Positions 37,135 to 47,177 of a DNA stretch of 64,000 bases are shown in pieces. A program made the position numbers and the translations under genes. How positions within the stretch are numbered: position 1 is the first letter of the stretch; each line of letters begins with the position of its first letter. This DNA is from G039954875 sp047528275 (lineage in GTDB: Bacteria; Bacteroidota; Bacteroidia; Flavobacteriales; Blattabacteriaceae), in contig CP180023.1 in the NCBI GenBank assembly GCA_047528275.1, positions 62,001 through 126,000 of the forward strand. The letters are read 5' to 3'. The notes below the pieces were generated by a model, which saw nothing but the letters and a program-made list of their open reading frames with translations, was not told the DNA's origin and searched no databases.

Positions 37135-38275
37135 ATGGATACCCTACGACTCATCATCGCAGGAAGTGTAAACGATGAAAAAGCATTCTTATCGGCTGCC
37201 TCTTGCACACATCCACTCTATACTATCGAATCAGATGGATATCATCAGAGATTGAGCTCATGGCAATGGACCCCTCGAACTGCCACTGCTCAAAGATCTT
37301 CTTCGTTCCAAGCGTGAAAAAGGCATCACCATCAATGTGATCTATAATTTTCTTACTTGATCGATTTGTCTAGTACTTGGTCGAATAGACGCAGCGCTAT
37401 ACACTTATCACTATTTCATTCAGCATTTATCGTATCATATTAGTTATTAATATGATAGACTTAATCGATTATAATCAACGAGCCTATTAGGCCATCCTCG
37501 GCCAATACAAAAGGCTTGACCAGTCGCTCGGTTTGAAAGAGCTCATCCCCATTCAGATCAATTCCAAATACAGAGATCATATTGTTGAATGATTTCCATC
37601 GATGTCCTGGTACGAAGGACCTATCCTTTTGGAAGTCTTATAAAACATCCTGATACAAAAAGATCCCCATCTTGATCCAGCACGATTTCCCGTGAAATAC
37701 GTAATTCGACACAGAGAGCTCAGTACATCCGATGGGATTATTTCGGGAAGATCATTAATGGGATCTACCGACTAGGCTATGCAATGATCATCTTTTGATC
37801 AGATATTTAGAGTAGCATTGTCTCGATAGCGATCGTTGTAGAAGAGTTTTAGGAATCCTTTGCGTCCCAGATTGTGTCGATACAGCTTCAAGATGCAAAT
37901 CGATATTAATAGTGGTGATATGATCATCAAAATTAATGCACTGCCTACTTTATCCCAAGAGTTCGAGTCCTTGTACTCTGCTGATGGAGTACAAACCGTT
38001 TAAATCTGGTAGTAAATATTTCCTTACAGATCAACAGTTAGTTGGTTAAAGTCCTTATCAAAGAGATCATTTATAGAATCGATATCAACACTATCAAAGG
38101 AAAGAAGCCCCTGAGTAAATAGGATTGAACGAACTGGTCAAATTTAGGATCAAAACCATCGAACCGATTGCCTACGATCCCTATGAAACGCTCCAATCTA
38201 ACTGGGTAGACATCCTGATCGACGAAAATAGCTATATCATTGTTAGTAGATTATATTCTTGAATGAATCCCAAGA
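37135..38275 (+). pseudogene. cysN: Broken sulfate adenylyltransferase subunit 1 (GTPase)
   Basis: The start MDTLRLIIAGSVNDEK keeps the shape of the CysN N-terminus, but the P-loop (normally GSVDDGKST) is destroyed (GSVNDEKAF). Downstream come LRSKREKGITINVIYNF (switch region), RLDQSLGLKELIPIQINSK, ARFPVKYVIRH, IDINSGDMIIKINALP and FRIKTIEPIAYDPYETLQSN near the C-terminus. It is interrupted many times and shorter than a full CysN, so deletion is likely in the G domain. Confidence 0.82.
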
Positions 38276-38299
38276 ATAGCCATCAAAAATCCTCATGCG

Positions 38300-39075
38300 A
38301 TGAAAAACGAAGATTTCGTAGAAAAACATTACTAAGAGCGTCATAATAAACGCTCGGTATTTCCCAATAAACAAGCTTTGGAACGCTTCGATGAAGACCT
38401 TTTTTTTAAATGGCTTTTTGCACTAGGTTGTGCCTTGTTCAAAGGACTAGGCCTTTGAAAGCGACTTATCGAAAATTGCATACTCAGTTTCTGAGCCTCC
38501 TCATAAGACTGTAGTATGATAAAACCCAAACCGAGACGCTCACTAGAGAATTTTCTAAAAAACTGCCAGAGATCTATCAAGCGTTCACCATAGATGCAGA
38601 AGCTGTGCTATGATTCGATCCAGCAGCGGAATCTATAGAAGAAGTCTTTCTTTCTTATCCCGGATTTTTTACTACAGCACTTTACCCAATAGTTCATCAG
38701 TTGTGGGATCAAAATATTTTTATTCTGCTTTGATTGATCAAATCCTATGCGCACAATCATACAAGAATTGAGATTCACCATTCACCTCGGATCGATAAGA
38801 TCTTTGTTATCGACCATGGTACGGGTATCGTCATCGGTGCAAGTACGTAGGTCGGCGATCATGTGAAAATCTACCAAGGTATCATCCTCGGTGCGATCCA
38901 TGTAGACAAAAGCCTGGGCGGTCAAAAGTGCTATCCCACTATCTAAGATCAGGTGACGATTTACCCCGGTTCCACTATTCTGATTAGAAAGATCCTTGTT
39001 GGTCATGACAGCATCATCTGGTGGGGGATATTTTCTTCATGCACAGCGTTCCAGTATTTTCCATCGCTATTTTCT
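38300..39075 (+). pseudogene. cysE: Broken serine O-acetyltransferase
   Basis: Readable pieces are FDPAAESIEEVFLSYPGF, FTTALYPIVHQLWDQN, then the hexapeptide-repeat part RIDKIFVIDHGTGIVIGAST, VGDHVKIYQGIILGAIHVDK and a remnant of the HPT and GNxxxxxSVP regions. This is the SATase (EpsC/CysE-type) fold that makes O-acetylserine for cysteine synthesis. Frame changes and stops are frequent. It lies between cysN and cysK remnants on the same strand. Confidence 0.8.
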
Positions 39076-39179
39076 AATTTAGAAAATAAAACTATTAAAA
39101 ACAAACAAAATTAAAGATTAAAATATTTTAAAAACCATTATACAAACCACTCATTTTCATATCAATATATTTTCCACCA

Positions 39180-39975
39180 GCCAATAGGAGGTGTGGATCA
39201 CATTCGATTAATTAGTCTAGGTAACAACATTAAAGACCATATCGCCTTGTCGATGATTGAAGATGCCGAGCAAAAATGCTTACTCAATAATGAGAGCGTC
39301 ATCATCGAGCCGATCTTTAGCAATACCGGCCTGATTTAATCATAGTCTCAACCATAAGAGGCTACCGGATGACCCTTATTCATGCCTGAATCGATGAGTT
39401 CTCAAGATTCGGTGTCTCTCGTCACTATTTTGAGCCGAATTCGTCCTAAAAATGAGAGAAAAAGATATGAAATGTTTCATTGAAAAAACGATCGATCTGA
39501 CCAAAATATGACTAATACATGGATGATATATCAATTTGATAATCAAGACAATATCTCTGTATTACTATCCAATAGATCCTGGATGATTTTCCCGATGGCT
39601 TCGACTATCTTATCACCTTGGTAACCGAGATACTGAAAGAGAAATTTCCCCAGTTGAAGACCATCGCCGTAGAGCCCGAAGAATCGGACGTGATTTTCGG
39701 TGGAAAACCAGGTCTACATTCCCTACAAGGTCTGGACATTAGCTTTATTCCCTTCCATCCTTAACACCGATATCCTCGACGTTATTCCTTTCTGTGAGCA
39801 AGGAAGAGGTATTTGAATACGCCCGTCTTATCGCCCGAAAAGAAGGTATATTCGTTGGGATATCCATCGATGCAAACCTGTCCGATGTAGTCAAAAAGTT
39901 TTCTGAGCTTTCCTATCTATCGCGAATACTCACTTTTAATTACGATACCGGTAAGGTTTATTTATCGATATAAGT
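39180..39975 (+). pseudogene. cysK: Broken cysteine synthase (O-acetylserine sulfhydrylase)
   Basis: The order of pieces matches CysK/CysM: KDHIALSMIEDAEQKCLL, NESVIIEPIFSNTG (normally EPTSGNTG), YRMTLIHA, TIDLTK-type spacer, YQFDNQDNI, ILDDFPDGFDYLI, LKTIAVEPEESDVIFGGKPG, SILNTDILDVIPF, VFEYARLIARKEGIFVGIS and ILTFNYDTGK at the end. The PLP-binding lysine region at the N-terminus is missing or unreadable. Multiple stops. Confidence 0.85.
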
Positions 39976-40009
39976 CCTCTTTTAAAGTGGTATGATAACA
40001 AGCAAATAT

Positions 40010-40520
40010 CGGAAAACTCATCCTTGACTCCGTCTTCCCTTAGAGACTCTGAGCTCGTTATTTTGAAGGCTATCTCCGCTCAGTGGCATTCTGAAATGGT
40101 TTTGCTCGATCAGCTTGTGATCCAGGAATTTTTAGAGCAATATGTTAACACTTTGATCAAAGATCATCCCAGGGGTGAAATGACCACTGCCTTGTGGTAT
40201 GTATTTGTCGTTCGTTTCTTTGCGTTTCCCCAAACACAATCCGTAGAAGAAGCCCGTTGGAAGGAATTCGACCAAACTGACGACATCTTTGTCTTTTAAA
40301 TGATCCTGTGAAAACTCAAACTCTTCGTTAAAATTATTCAGCTATGGTATTGTACAGGAAAAGAAATTGGCCATAATCGAGCAATCCAACACTCCATTCA
40401 ACGCGTTTATCTGATCCTTTTGAACGCTTATCACGAGCAAATCCAACCGAAGAAATTGCATTTCTCCACCCTATTGATCATCGGTAAGGTAGTAGCCTTG
40501 TACAAGTCTTTTTGATGTCT
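40010..40520 (+). pseudogene. cobA: Broken, shortened uroporphyrinogen-III C-methyltransferase
   Basis: An open stretch at 40024-40299 reads DSELVILKAISAQWHSEMVL, LDQLVIQEFLEQY, close to the SUMT pattern DPELLTLKA...VLYDxLV. A later piece, FSTLLIIGKVVALYKS, matches the family C-terminus (IIGxVV). The space between is too short for the about 250-residue enzyme, implying a deletion. The enzyme diverts uroporphyrinogen III to siroheme. The call rests on weaker similarity than its neighbours but fits the context. Confidence 0.6.
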
Positions 40521-40589
40521 ACCTGATAGGTGCGATGTGCATTCACTATATTTTAAGAAATTGCTTAAAACACTCATTTTCTCATTTTA

Positions 40590-42270
40590 AATCTCCTATC
40601 AAAGTGAGCGCTATGTTGATTGAGCTGAGAAACTCAATCTTTCATGAGTTGGACCGGACACTTACAAAGAAGAGTTGATCTGGATGTATGACTATCTGTC
40701 CATGTTCTTATCCCCCTGAAATCAACTGCTCCGTAGATGCAGAATATTCGTTCTCACAGAACCTACAGGTTATGATTACATTATTCTATAGAACAGATAT
40801 TTGGAATACCAAAATAATTACTTGTGCAATGACGAAGAAGACTCGTAGAAAAGGACTTCGGGTAAAGTCATGAATTGAATCAATACCACCTCAGAGATCT
40901 GGAGAAGGATACCTACTTCTTCCTCATCATCAGACCCCATAACGATGGCTTGTTGCCAGATGCAGTCAAAGGATTTTTCAACCATATCCATGAGAATTCA
41001 CCCACATCGATAATCTTTGATACGGAGTACTAGCACTCATTGACAGCGCATACCCAATTTTTTTTGCAAATCCTACGAAGATTTTGATATCTAGCTCGTC
41101 CTGTCTTTATAGAAATGTGATACGAGTCTTGAGGCCAAGTTAACCCATGGCTTGAAAACCTTTTGAAATGTTTTCATTCTCCTTCTCCGACAACTTTTAA
41201 TGGATCCATCCACTTGGTACAACATCCTACAAAAGATCAAAAATCCTATTCGGTAAGGTGCTCTACAACATTCTTTTGAATGATATGGGTTTGTATAAAT
41301 AAACCTCTCATATCGAGATCGAACTTGAGAAACCTGTTTACAAGCTTAGAGATGTCCCTGGGATCATTCCAGAGAATCCACCATCAGAGCTATTGAATAG
41401 GTTTTCCACATCTCCGCGATGTTCAGCCCATGAAATGATAATCATCCCAGATGGTCTGGGAAGCTTTCGGAGCTTTTTTAAAAGTGGATCAACATCTTCT
41501 ACCTGTCTAAAATACTGATGAGAAACTACGTTGATCTTCTCCAACGATCTATTCCTGGGGTGTGGATCGACTTATTGAACCTACTGAAGATTTATCCGAT
41601 CAAATGAGCTAAGTAGTTTAAAAATTTTATCAAAATACTCGAGCTGATCACCTTATGTTTGCATTCAATCATCTATTCACCCGAAGTCCTAGCGATGAGA
41701 TCCACCTGACTGTGGATCAAAATTGTTTCTGAATCGATTCGGAAACTTGCTACGGGGCCTCTGTTCGGATCATCTTTTGCGATTGAAAGGAGGCGATGAG
41801 TTCAGCTTTTATATCCAGAGACCAATTTAGCTTTTCAATCTACCAACTTTTGAGAGAAGGATATCATCCTGATCGGACAAGGGAAAGGTATCATACCCTT
41901 TCATTCCTTCTTGGCTTCCAGCTCGGTCACCGGAGCGGTTGGCAAGAATTGGCTCTTCTTCGTCACGCACCATTTCGAGACAGATTTTCTTTATCATCCA
42001 GAGATCTAGGATTGGTTCGAGAGCGGGTTGCTCCATCGAGTGAATCCTTTTCGTGAGATCAACCCGAGAAGGTCTATGTCCAATAGAAGATATGGTCCCA
42101 TCGGGGACCCTTTCTCAATACCCTGAAGCAGGTTGCCTACGTATATGTATGTGAGGAGAAAGATCCCATGAGTATTGATGTTAAAAGAACCTTTTTGCAA
42201 CTTATCGGTCAGGTCGGACAAACCGCGCTTTAGTCCTATTTTGAAACCTTTAAAAGAAGAAGGCTATTAT
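40590..42270 (+). pseudogene. cysJ: Broken sulfite reductase flavoprotein subunit
   Basis: Recognisable parts are the flavodoxin-like domain (ITLFYRTDIWNTK for the FMN loop, then NQYHLRDLEKDTYFFLII and DAVKGFFNHIHE) and the FNR-like domain. The latter includes DEIHLTVDQN, KGGDEFSFYIQR, GTGIIPFHSFLA, KNWLFF and the C-terminal EKVYVQ, FLNTLKQVAYVYVCEEKDPM and LQLIGQVGQ. These are the FMN, FAD and NADPH sites in the right order. Numerous frameshifts and stops. It passed electrons from NADPH to CysI. Confidence 0.8.
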
Positions 42271-42334
42271 CTAAAAAATATGTATTGAATTAAAAAATCT
42301 AGAATTATGAATATAAAATACTAAATATGAAGTA

Positions 42335-43955
42335 TTTAAAAAATTAAAAAAGCAAGTCGTGTCCTACCTGGAACCATTCTAGATGGGTTCAAAAATAAGA
42401 TCTCCGGAATGATCACAAGGCTAATCAAGCCATTATTAAATCCCATGGGATCTATCAGTAAGAAAACTCCAACAGACTGGCCGATCTAGCCAGGAAAAAA
42501 ATCGATCGCTTGTATTTTTTAATGATTCGGTTGCGCTTGATCGGAGGATTTCTTATGACCGATCAATGGATCCCAACAGATTGCATCGCCCTGGAGCATA
42601 CCACCGTGATGATCTTGATCATCATGAGCCAGACCTTGCAAGCTATACGACATCATTAAATCGAAGATCAAACCGACGGTACAAGCATTTAACTTGACTC
42701 AATCTCTACTTGTGGTGACATTAACTGCAATCTATTCTGCAGCACACATCCCCAAAAATCCCCTACTTATGAAGCAGTTTCAGCTAATCTTTATGAGATC
42801 AGCCGTTTTTTGATGCCCAATACACGGGATTATTACGAGATCTGTATCGATGAGGAAAAGTTTATTGAGAAAATAGAGGAAGATCCTATTTATCAAGACC
42901 ATTACCTACCGCGGAAATTCAAGATTGCTATACTATACAACAACGATATCGATGTACTGACTAATGATATCAACTTGATAGCCATCATCGAGAACTATCA
43001 ACTCAATGGATTTGATGTTGCGGTTGGCTGCGGGTTTTCTACTACGCATGACAATCCAGCTACCTATCGTACTCTGCTTTGTTTAGGCTGGAGAAAAGGC
43101 CCTCAATGCGGTCTACGAAATTCTAACCATTGGAATCTTACTATGTCAACCGAAGTGACCGTAAATTGGATTGGATCTCAAGTATATGCTGTACTGATAC
43201 GACCCATCCTAGTTCAAGGAATAACTCCAGAGGAGGATAGACTTTACCTTGAAAACAACCCAGTCCTATGTCTTCACTGAACGATTCACTGTTTTGGTTG
43301 GCATCAGGATTATAAATAGATTTTTTACAGTATGATTTTTTTCGAAAGAGGTAAGCCTTTGGATGAGCCGTATTTGTCCCTGAAAACCGCTTTGCTAAAG
43401 GTGGCCGAGTTGGGCAAGATATAGTTTCTATTCATTTGCCATCAGAACGTCATCTTGAGTGACATTCGACAGGAAGACCGTTCAGAGATCCAAGGCATAC
43501 TCAACACTTTCGGCATCATCACTTATATGGAATGGGTTTCTCCGATTCGTAAGCATTCGATGGTCTATTTGACACTTAATACTTGTCCGTTGGCTCTGGC
43601 TGAATGGAGTATTACCTTCCTGTACTGATCTTTAAGATCGATCCTCTTATCAACAAGCACTGATTAACCAATGAGGAGATCATCATCCGGATAACGGATT
43701 ATCCAAACCGATGTGCTCATTCTTATGTAGTAAAGATTAGCCTAGTCGCTCTAACTTACGGCCATTACAACCCCTATCTGGACTTTGATCAGCATAAGAT
43801 GCACATTGAACAAGATTCACAAAAAAAAGACCTCGATAAACTAGCTCTATTGTAAGAATTGGATGGTCTCCCCCCCTTTTGGGCCGAGTACTCTCCCGGG
43901 AAACATTTTATTGATTTCGCTCTCTGCAATCGATGGATCTCGGCTTAAAAAAATT
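42335..43955 (+). pseudogene. cysI: Broken sulfite reductase hemoprotein subunit
   Basis: The clearest member of the dead operon. SYLEGTILDGFKNKISG and IIKSHGIYQ start it. FLMIRLRLIGGFLMTDQWI and LDSISTCGDINCNLFCS follow. A 156-codon open stretch (42810-43280) reads FLMPNTRDYYEICIDEEKF, EDPIYQDHYLPRKFKIAI and FDVAVGCGF. Then come SDIRQEDRSEIQGILNTFG, LTLNTCPLALAEW and YPNRCAHSYVVKI. The last two carry cysteine positions of the siroheme-[4Fe-4S] site, but one of each pair is altered. Stops and frame changes remain throughout. Confidence 0.88.
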
Positions 43956-43972
43956 GATTTAATTATGGTCAA

Positions 43973-44534
43973 ATGAGAAATCAATCACCTTTTCTTTTTT
44001 TTTACAATTGGAAAAACTTTCCCTCCTGATCATCTATGGAAAGAGAGTAGATTTGGAAAAATTGCGCACTGCCCAATAAAATACCAAAAATTCACTCATG
44101 TATCTAATAATCAGACTATTAATTAGTAGTTGCGTTGAATAGCCCAGTTCTCCCAGAAGATGCAACTGATCGAAATGGACTATGAATCAGATAGTATCAA
44201 GAGCGTAGATCTGCTTATTGTTGCTTTGAATTATCTCCTCTTGGGTCGACAGATCTTTCAGGATGCGAAAAGGCTAGGTAAGCTGATGACTATGTCTGCT
44301 TAGCCTAAACTCTGTGATTTCTATCTCGACTCAATCGTGAAAAATGAAAATCGGAAGATAGCCATATCGACCAACGGGAAATTGCCCAGCATAGCCAATC
44401 GTTTGAGGGAAACTATTTCAGAGGATCTCACTGATAGACTTGATGCGGTATTGGTCTGTATGTATGAGATCTGTCAGCAGCTTAAGGAGGATTTTGATCA
44501 TAAGATCAAAATATTGAATGTGCTTACCACCGGG
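43973..44534 (+). pseudogene. Broken precorrin-2 dehydrogenase/siroheme ferrochelatase
   Basis: An ATG at 43973 opens FLQLEKLSLLIIYGKRVDLE, corresponding to the N-terminus of the Met8/SirC/CysG-N family, with GGGKVG changed to YGKRV. Then DLLIVALNYLLLGRQIFQ and AKRLGKLMTMSA appear, and the open stretch from 44337 reads RKIAISTNGKLPSIANRLRE. YEICQQLKEDFDHKIKILN is at the end. It made siroheme from precorrin-2. Frame changes and stops occur in the first half. Confidence 0.8.
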
Positions 44535-45417
44535 TGGAATTCGACGCGAAAGCCATTTTTAAAACCCGTATGCTACTTTAAAAAAAAGGCCTTTCTGTGG
44601 AGTATGTTCGTCATGTTGTTGATGGTTGTCTGCCATTGTTTCTTTTCTTATACTACTCTTGTAAGGGATTTTGCAGATGACTATTGATGGTTTACAATGC
44701 CTGGATCCGAATTTTTATCAGATGATCTTGATAGGATTTTTGGACCAGCTGGTTGATGGGCAATAGGTATGGATGATGGCGTGACCTGCACTACGATCTT
44801 GCTATTACTTGGCATTCCAATCCCCTCGATCAGCTCTTGTATTCATATCACTGAGATATTCTTGATCGATTTTTTGGATTACATTCATTATAAGCTTACC
44901 AATGTGAATAAAAAGTTATTCAAGATTTTGTTGGTTCCCGGTGTGTTGGTGTTTATTTTAGGCGATGTGTTGCTGTCGAGATTTGGCGAGACCTGATTTC
45001 TCTTACCTCAATTCTTTGCTACCAATCTATACCTTATTCCTTGTCCTGAAGATACTCTAGCTGTATAATCGGGAATCCTTTGAAAGACGATGAAAAGCCT
45101 AGACTGCTTGGCTGTCTACGGAATTTTTTGAATACTTTTTCTAGTGATGGATGAGGGACTTTGATCATCAATACATTGATATTCAATACTCATACGACGA
45201 TGTATTTGATCGTATCGGTGAGCTTAACCGAGTTTTTTGTTACCTTAGCTTCTACACTGACCCTTTTCCCCCTCCTGGGAATCGCTTATTGGAAGATCAT
45301 CATCGGTCTGTTCTTGGGGGGATTATTTGCAGTACCTTTTTCGTCCAAACTCTCGGGCAAATTACCTGTAAGGCCATGTTTTATTCGATAGGTTTTATGG
45401 TGATATTCTGGACTTAA
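44535..45417 (+). pseudogene. Broken TauE/SafE-type sulfite exporter
   Basis: Hydrophobic fragments follow the TauE/SafE (TSUP) order. FLWSMFVMLLMVVCHCFFSY forms the first membrane segment. Then come YGVTCTTILLLLGIPIPSIS (44775 onward, after a damaged GAMGMG motif), ITEIFLIDFLDYIHYKLTNV, KKLFKILLVPGVLVFILGDV, and after a gap YLIVSVSLTEFFVTLASTLT, IIIGLFLGGLFAVPFSSKLS and GKLPVRPCF. Several frames are needed. Such permeases beside cys genes are thought to move sulfite or sulfate. It is the last member of the dead operon. Confidence 0.82.
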
Positions 45418-45547
45418 GGATATTGTGGGAAGATGCTTAAGCATTTTCTTTGAATACTTATTTTAATATACGGTTTATCAACGGTTCGAAATGGGTTGAG
45501 TACACTGGGATTTTAACTACTTTTGTCGCACAATGATTGCTTGACCC

Positions 45548-45907
45548 ATGGGTAAGATTTTTTTAGAGAACATTAGCTTATTTGGATTTCATGGTTGTAT
45601 GAAGGAAGAAGCTAAAGTAGGTACTTTTTTTAGAGTAGATTTAGAGGTGGATACGGATCTCTCCAAGGCGGCTATGACGGATGAGTTGCTAGATGTAGTG
45701 AATTATATCCATCTGAATCGTATTGTAAAGGAAGAGATGGCTATACGTTCTAAATTGCTTGAGCATGTAGCCCAAAGAATTATACGAAGGATAAGGAAGG
45801 AATTACCTGTCGTACATCGTGTCAAAATAAAGGTATGTAAACTGTTTCCGCCTTTGGATGGCGATGTGGGTAAAGTCTGTGTGATCATGAAAGATGGGGA
45901 GGGATAA
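45548..45907 (+). CDS. folB: Dihydroneopterin aldolase
   Basis: A 119-residue folate-pathway enzyme cleaving 7,8-dihydroneopterin to 6-hydroxymethyl-dihydropterin. The start MGKIFLENISLFGFHGCMKEEAK carries the FHG motif with the catalytic Glu region. The end, VHRVKIKVCKLFPPLDGDVGKVCVIM, matches the FolB C-terminus with KxxPP. Length is normal. It is the first intact gene after the 11-kb dead zone. Intact. Confidence 0.92.
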   Translation: MGKIFLENISLFGFHGCMKEEAKVGTFFRVDLEVDTDLSKAAMTDELLDVVNYIHLNRIVKEEMAIRSKLLEHVAQRIIRRIRKELPVVHRVKIKVCKLFPPLDGDVGKVCVIMKDGEG

Positions 45908-45939
45908 GATAGGAAAAGTTTAAATTTTCCACCTTGATT

Positions 45940-46010
45940 GGGCACCGTGGCCGAGTGGCTAGGCAAAGGTCTGCAAAACCTTCTACAGCGGTTCGAGTCC
46001 GCTCGGTGCC
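45940..46010 (+). tRNA. tRNA-Cys (anticodon GCA)
   Basis: A 71-base cloverleaf with a perfect acceptor stem GGCACCG/CGGTGCC. The D-arm is GCCGAGTGGCTAGGC, the anticodon loop contains TGCAAAA giving GCA, and the T-arm is AGCGGTTCGAGTCCGCT. The discriminator is T (U), typical for tRNA-Cys. CCA is not encoded. It lies 32 bases after folB. Confidence 0.96.
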
Positions 46011-46014
46011 TCTA

Positions 46015-46370
46015 CTTTATTTTAGACTTTTTTGCTGGTTTTATCTGATTGGAAAGATGGATTAGGCTATCTTGTACTTCTTCCAGTATTTTTAAATAAG
46101 TTTTAATATCTGAGTGTAGTAATTGTGACTGATTTGGAGTTGTTTTCCGGTGATATAGTGTTTTTTAAAGACAGTGCATTCCACTTGTTGGTTTATTTCT
46201 GGAGAGGTATTTGGGGTTTCGGGTAAGCGAACGGGTTCTCTCGCCATGAAATAGATCAATTAGAATATTTTTCATCTGGTCAGGTGGGATGAGATCGACA
46301 AGTTTGTCCAACTTTTTTTTTGTAGAAAAAGAGCAAGATCAAGCTTATGAAGGTTATTTTTTATTAGATC
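46015..46370 (-). pseudogene. Broken DUF4296 lipoprotein gene
   Basis: On the minus strand, directly after the mannosyltransferase gene, three frames together read MKNILIDLFHGE, FKKHYITGKQLQISHNYYT and SDIKTYLKILEEVQDSLIHL. This is the pattern of DUF4296 proteins, small Bacteroidota lipoproteins often found at this place. At least two frameshifts are needed. Function unknown even for intact members. Confidence 0.65.
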
Positions 46371-47088
46371 ATGATTTCCCTAACAAGCTTTTGATCTTTA
46401 TGGAGATTACTCCCCATAATGCTTCTTTGATGATATTGCGGGTGATCTTGGATGTTCCGGTCACACGGTCTGTGAAGATGATTGAGACTTCTTTGATTTG
46501 AAAACCTCTTTTCCAGGCGTAATATTTCATCTTGATTTGAAAAAGGTAACCTGAACAATCGATCTCTTTCAAGGGGAGGTTTTCTAAGACTTCTCGTCTA
46601 TAGCAGATGAAGCCCGCGGTGGCATCATGTACGGGAAGGCCAGTGATCCATTGGACGTATTTCGAAGCGAAGTAGGAGAGCAACACACGACTCATCGGCC
46701 AATTGACTACGTTGACCCCTTTGGAATAGCGTGAACCAATGGCTATATCGTATGTTTGACATGCTTCGTACAGACGGATCAGATCGGCTGGGTTATGAGA
46801 GAAGTCTCCATCCATTTCAAAGATATAGGTATAATTTCTTTGTAATACCCATTGAAATCCATGAATGTAGGCTTGTCCTAAACCATATTTTTCTGGTCGT
46901 ACTTGTAGGTGTAGTTTTTTGTCGAATTCTTCTTGGAGCTTTTGAACAATTTGGGCTGTACCGTCAGGTGAATTATCGTCTACTACTAGGATATCAAAGG
47001 CTTTTTTTTGGGAGAATATGGCACGAATAATCGCTTCGATGTTTTCCTTCTCATTATAGGTAGGGATAATGATGATCTTATCGGTCAT
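46369..47088 (-). CDS. GT2-family polyprenol monophosphomannose synthase
   Basis: A 239-residue glycosyltransferase of the dolichyl-phosphate mannose synthase type. It has IPTYNEKENI at the start, DDNSPDGTA (residues 37-45) for the nucleotide-sugar site, EMDGDFSHNP (metal-binding DGD at 93-95) and a C-terminal TDRVTGTSKI loop. It lacks a membrane anchor. It would transfer a hexose, probably mannose from GDP-mannose, to a polyprenyl phosphate for cell-surface glycan or lipoprotein work. The position beside DUF4296, DUF4271 and HemD-like genes is conserved in the phylum. Intact. Confidence 0.88.
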   Translation of the reverse strand: MTDKIIIIPTYNEKENIEAIIRAIFSQKKAFDILVVDDNSPDGTAQIVQKLQEEFDKKLHLQVRPEKYGLGQAYIHGFQWVLQRNYTYIFEMDGDFSHNPADLIRLYEACQTYDIAIGSRYSKGVNVVNWPMSRVLLSYFASKYVQWITGLPVHDATAGFICYRREVLENLPLKEIDCSGYLFQIKMKYYAWKRGFQIKEVSIIFTDRVTGTSKITRNIIKEALWGVISIKIKSLLGKS

Positions 47089-47147
47089 GTCTTATAGTCA
47101 GGACATATCTCTTTGTATCGATGTAAAGATATTATAATTCTATTGGA

Positions 47148-47155
47148 TAATTTTG
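47148..47155 (+). promoter_or_regulatory. Candidate -7 box of the DUF4271-hemD pair
   Basis: TAATTTTG fits TAnnTTTG and lies 22 bases before the ATG at 47178. It leaves too little room for the upstream in-frame TTG at 47163, so it supports the ATG as the start. Confidence 0.4.
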
Positions 47156-47177
47156 TCTGTAATTGTTAGATGAAGTT

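Noticed and set aside
41796..42221. Open frames on both strands that could suggest a new gene
   Set aside because: The plus-strand DNA in another frame spells the FNR-like end of CysJ, so these are shadows inside that pseudogene.
35335..45417. An uncharacterised contractile-injection or other novel gene cluster
   Set aside because: I considered this because no intact ORF matched anything at first. Joining frames identified each part as a sulfate, siroheme or cysteine gene.
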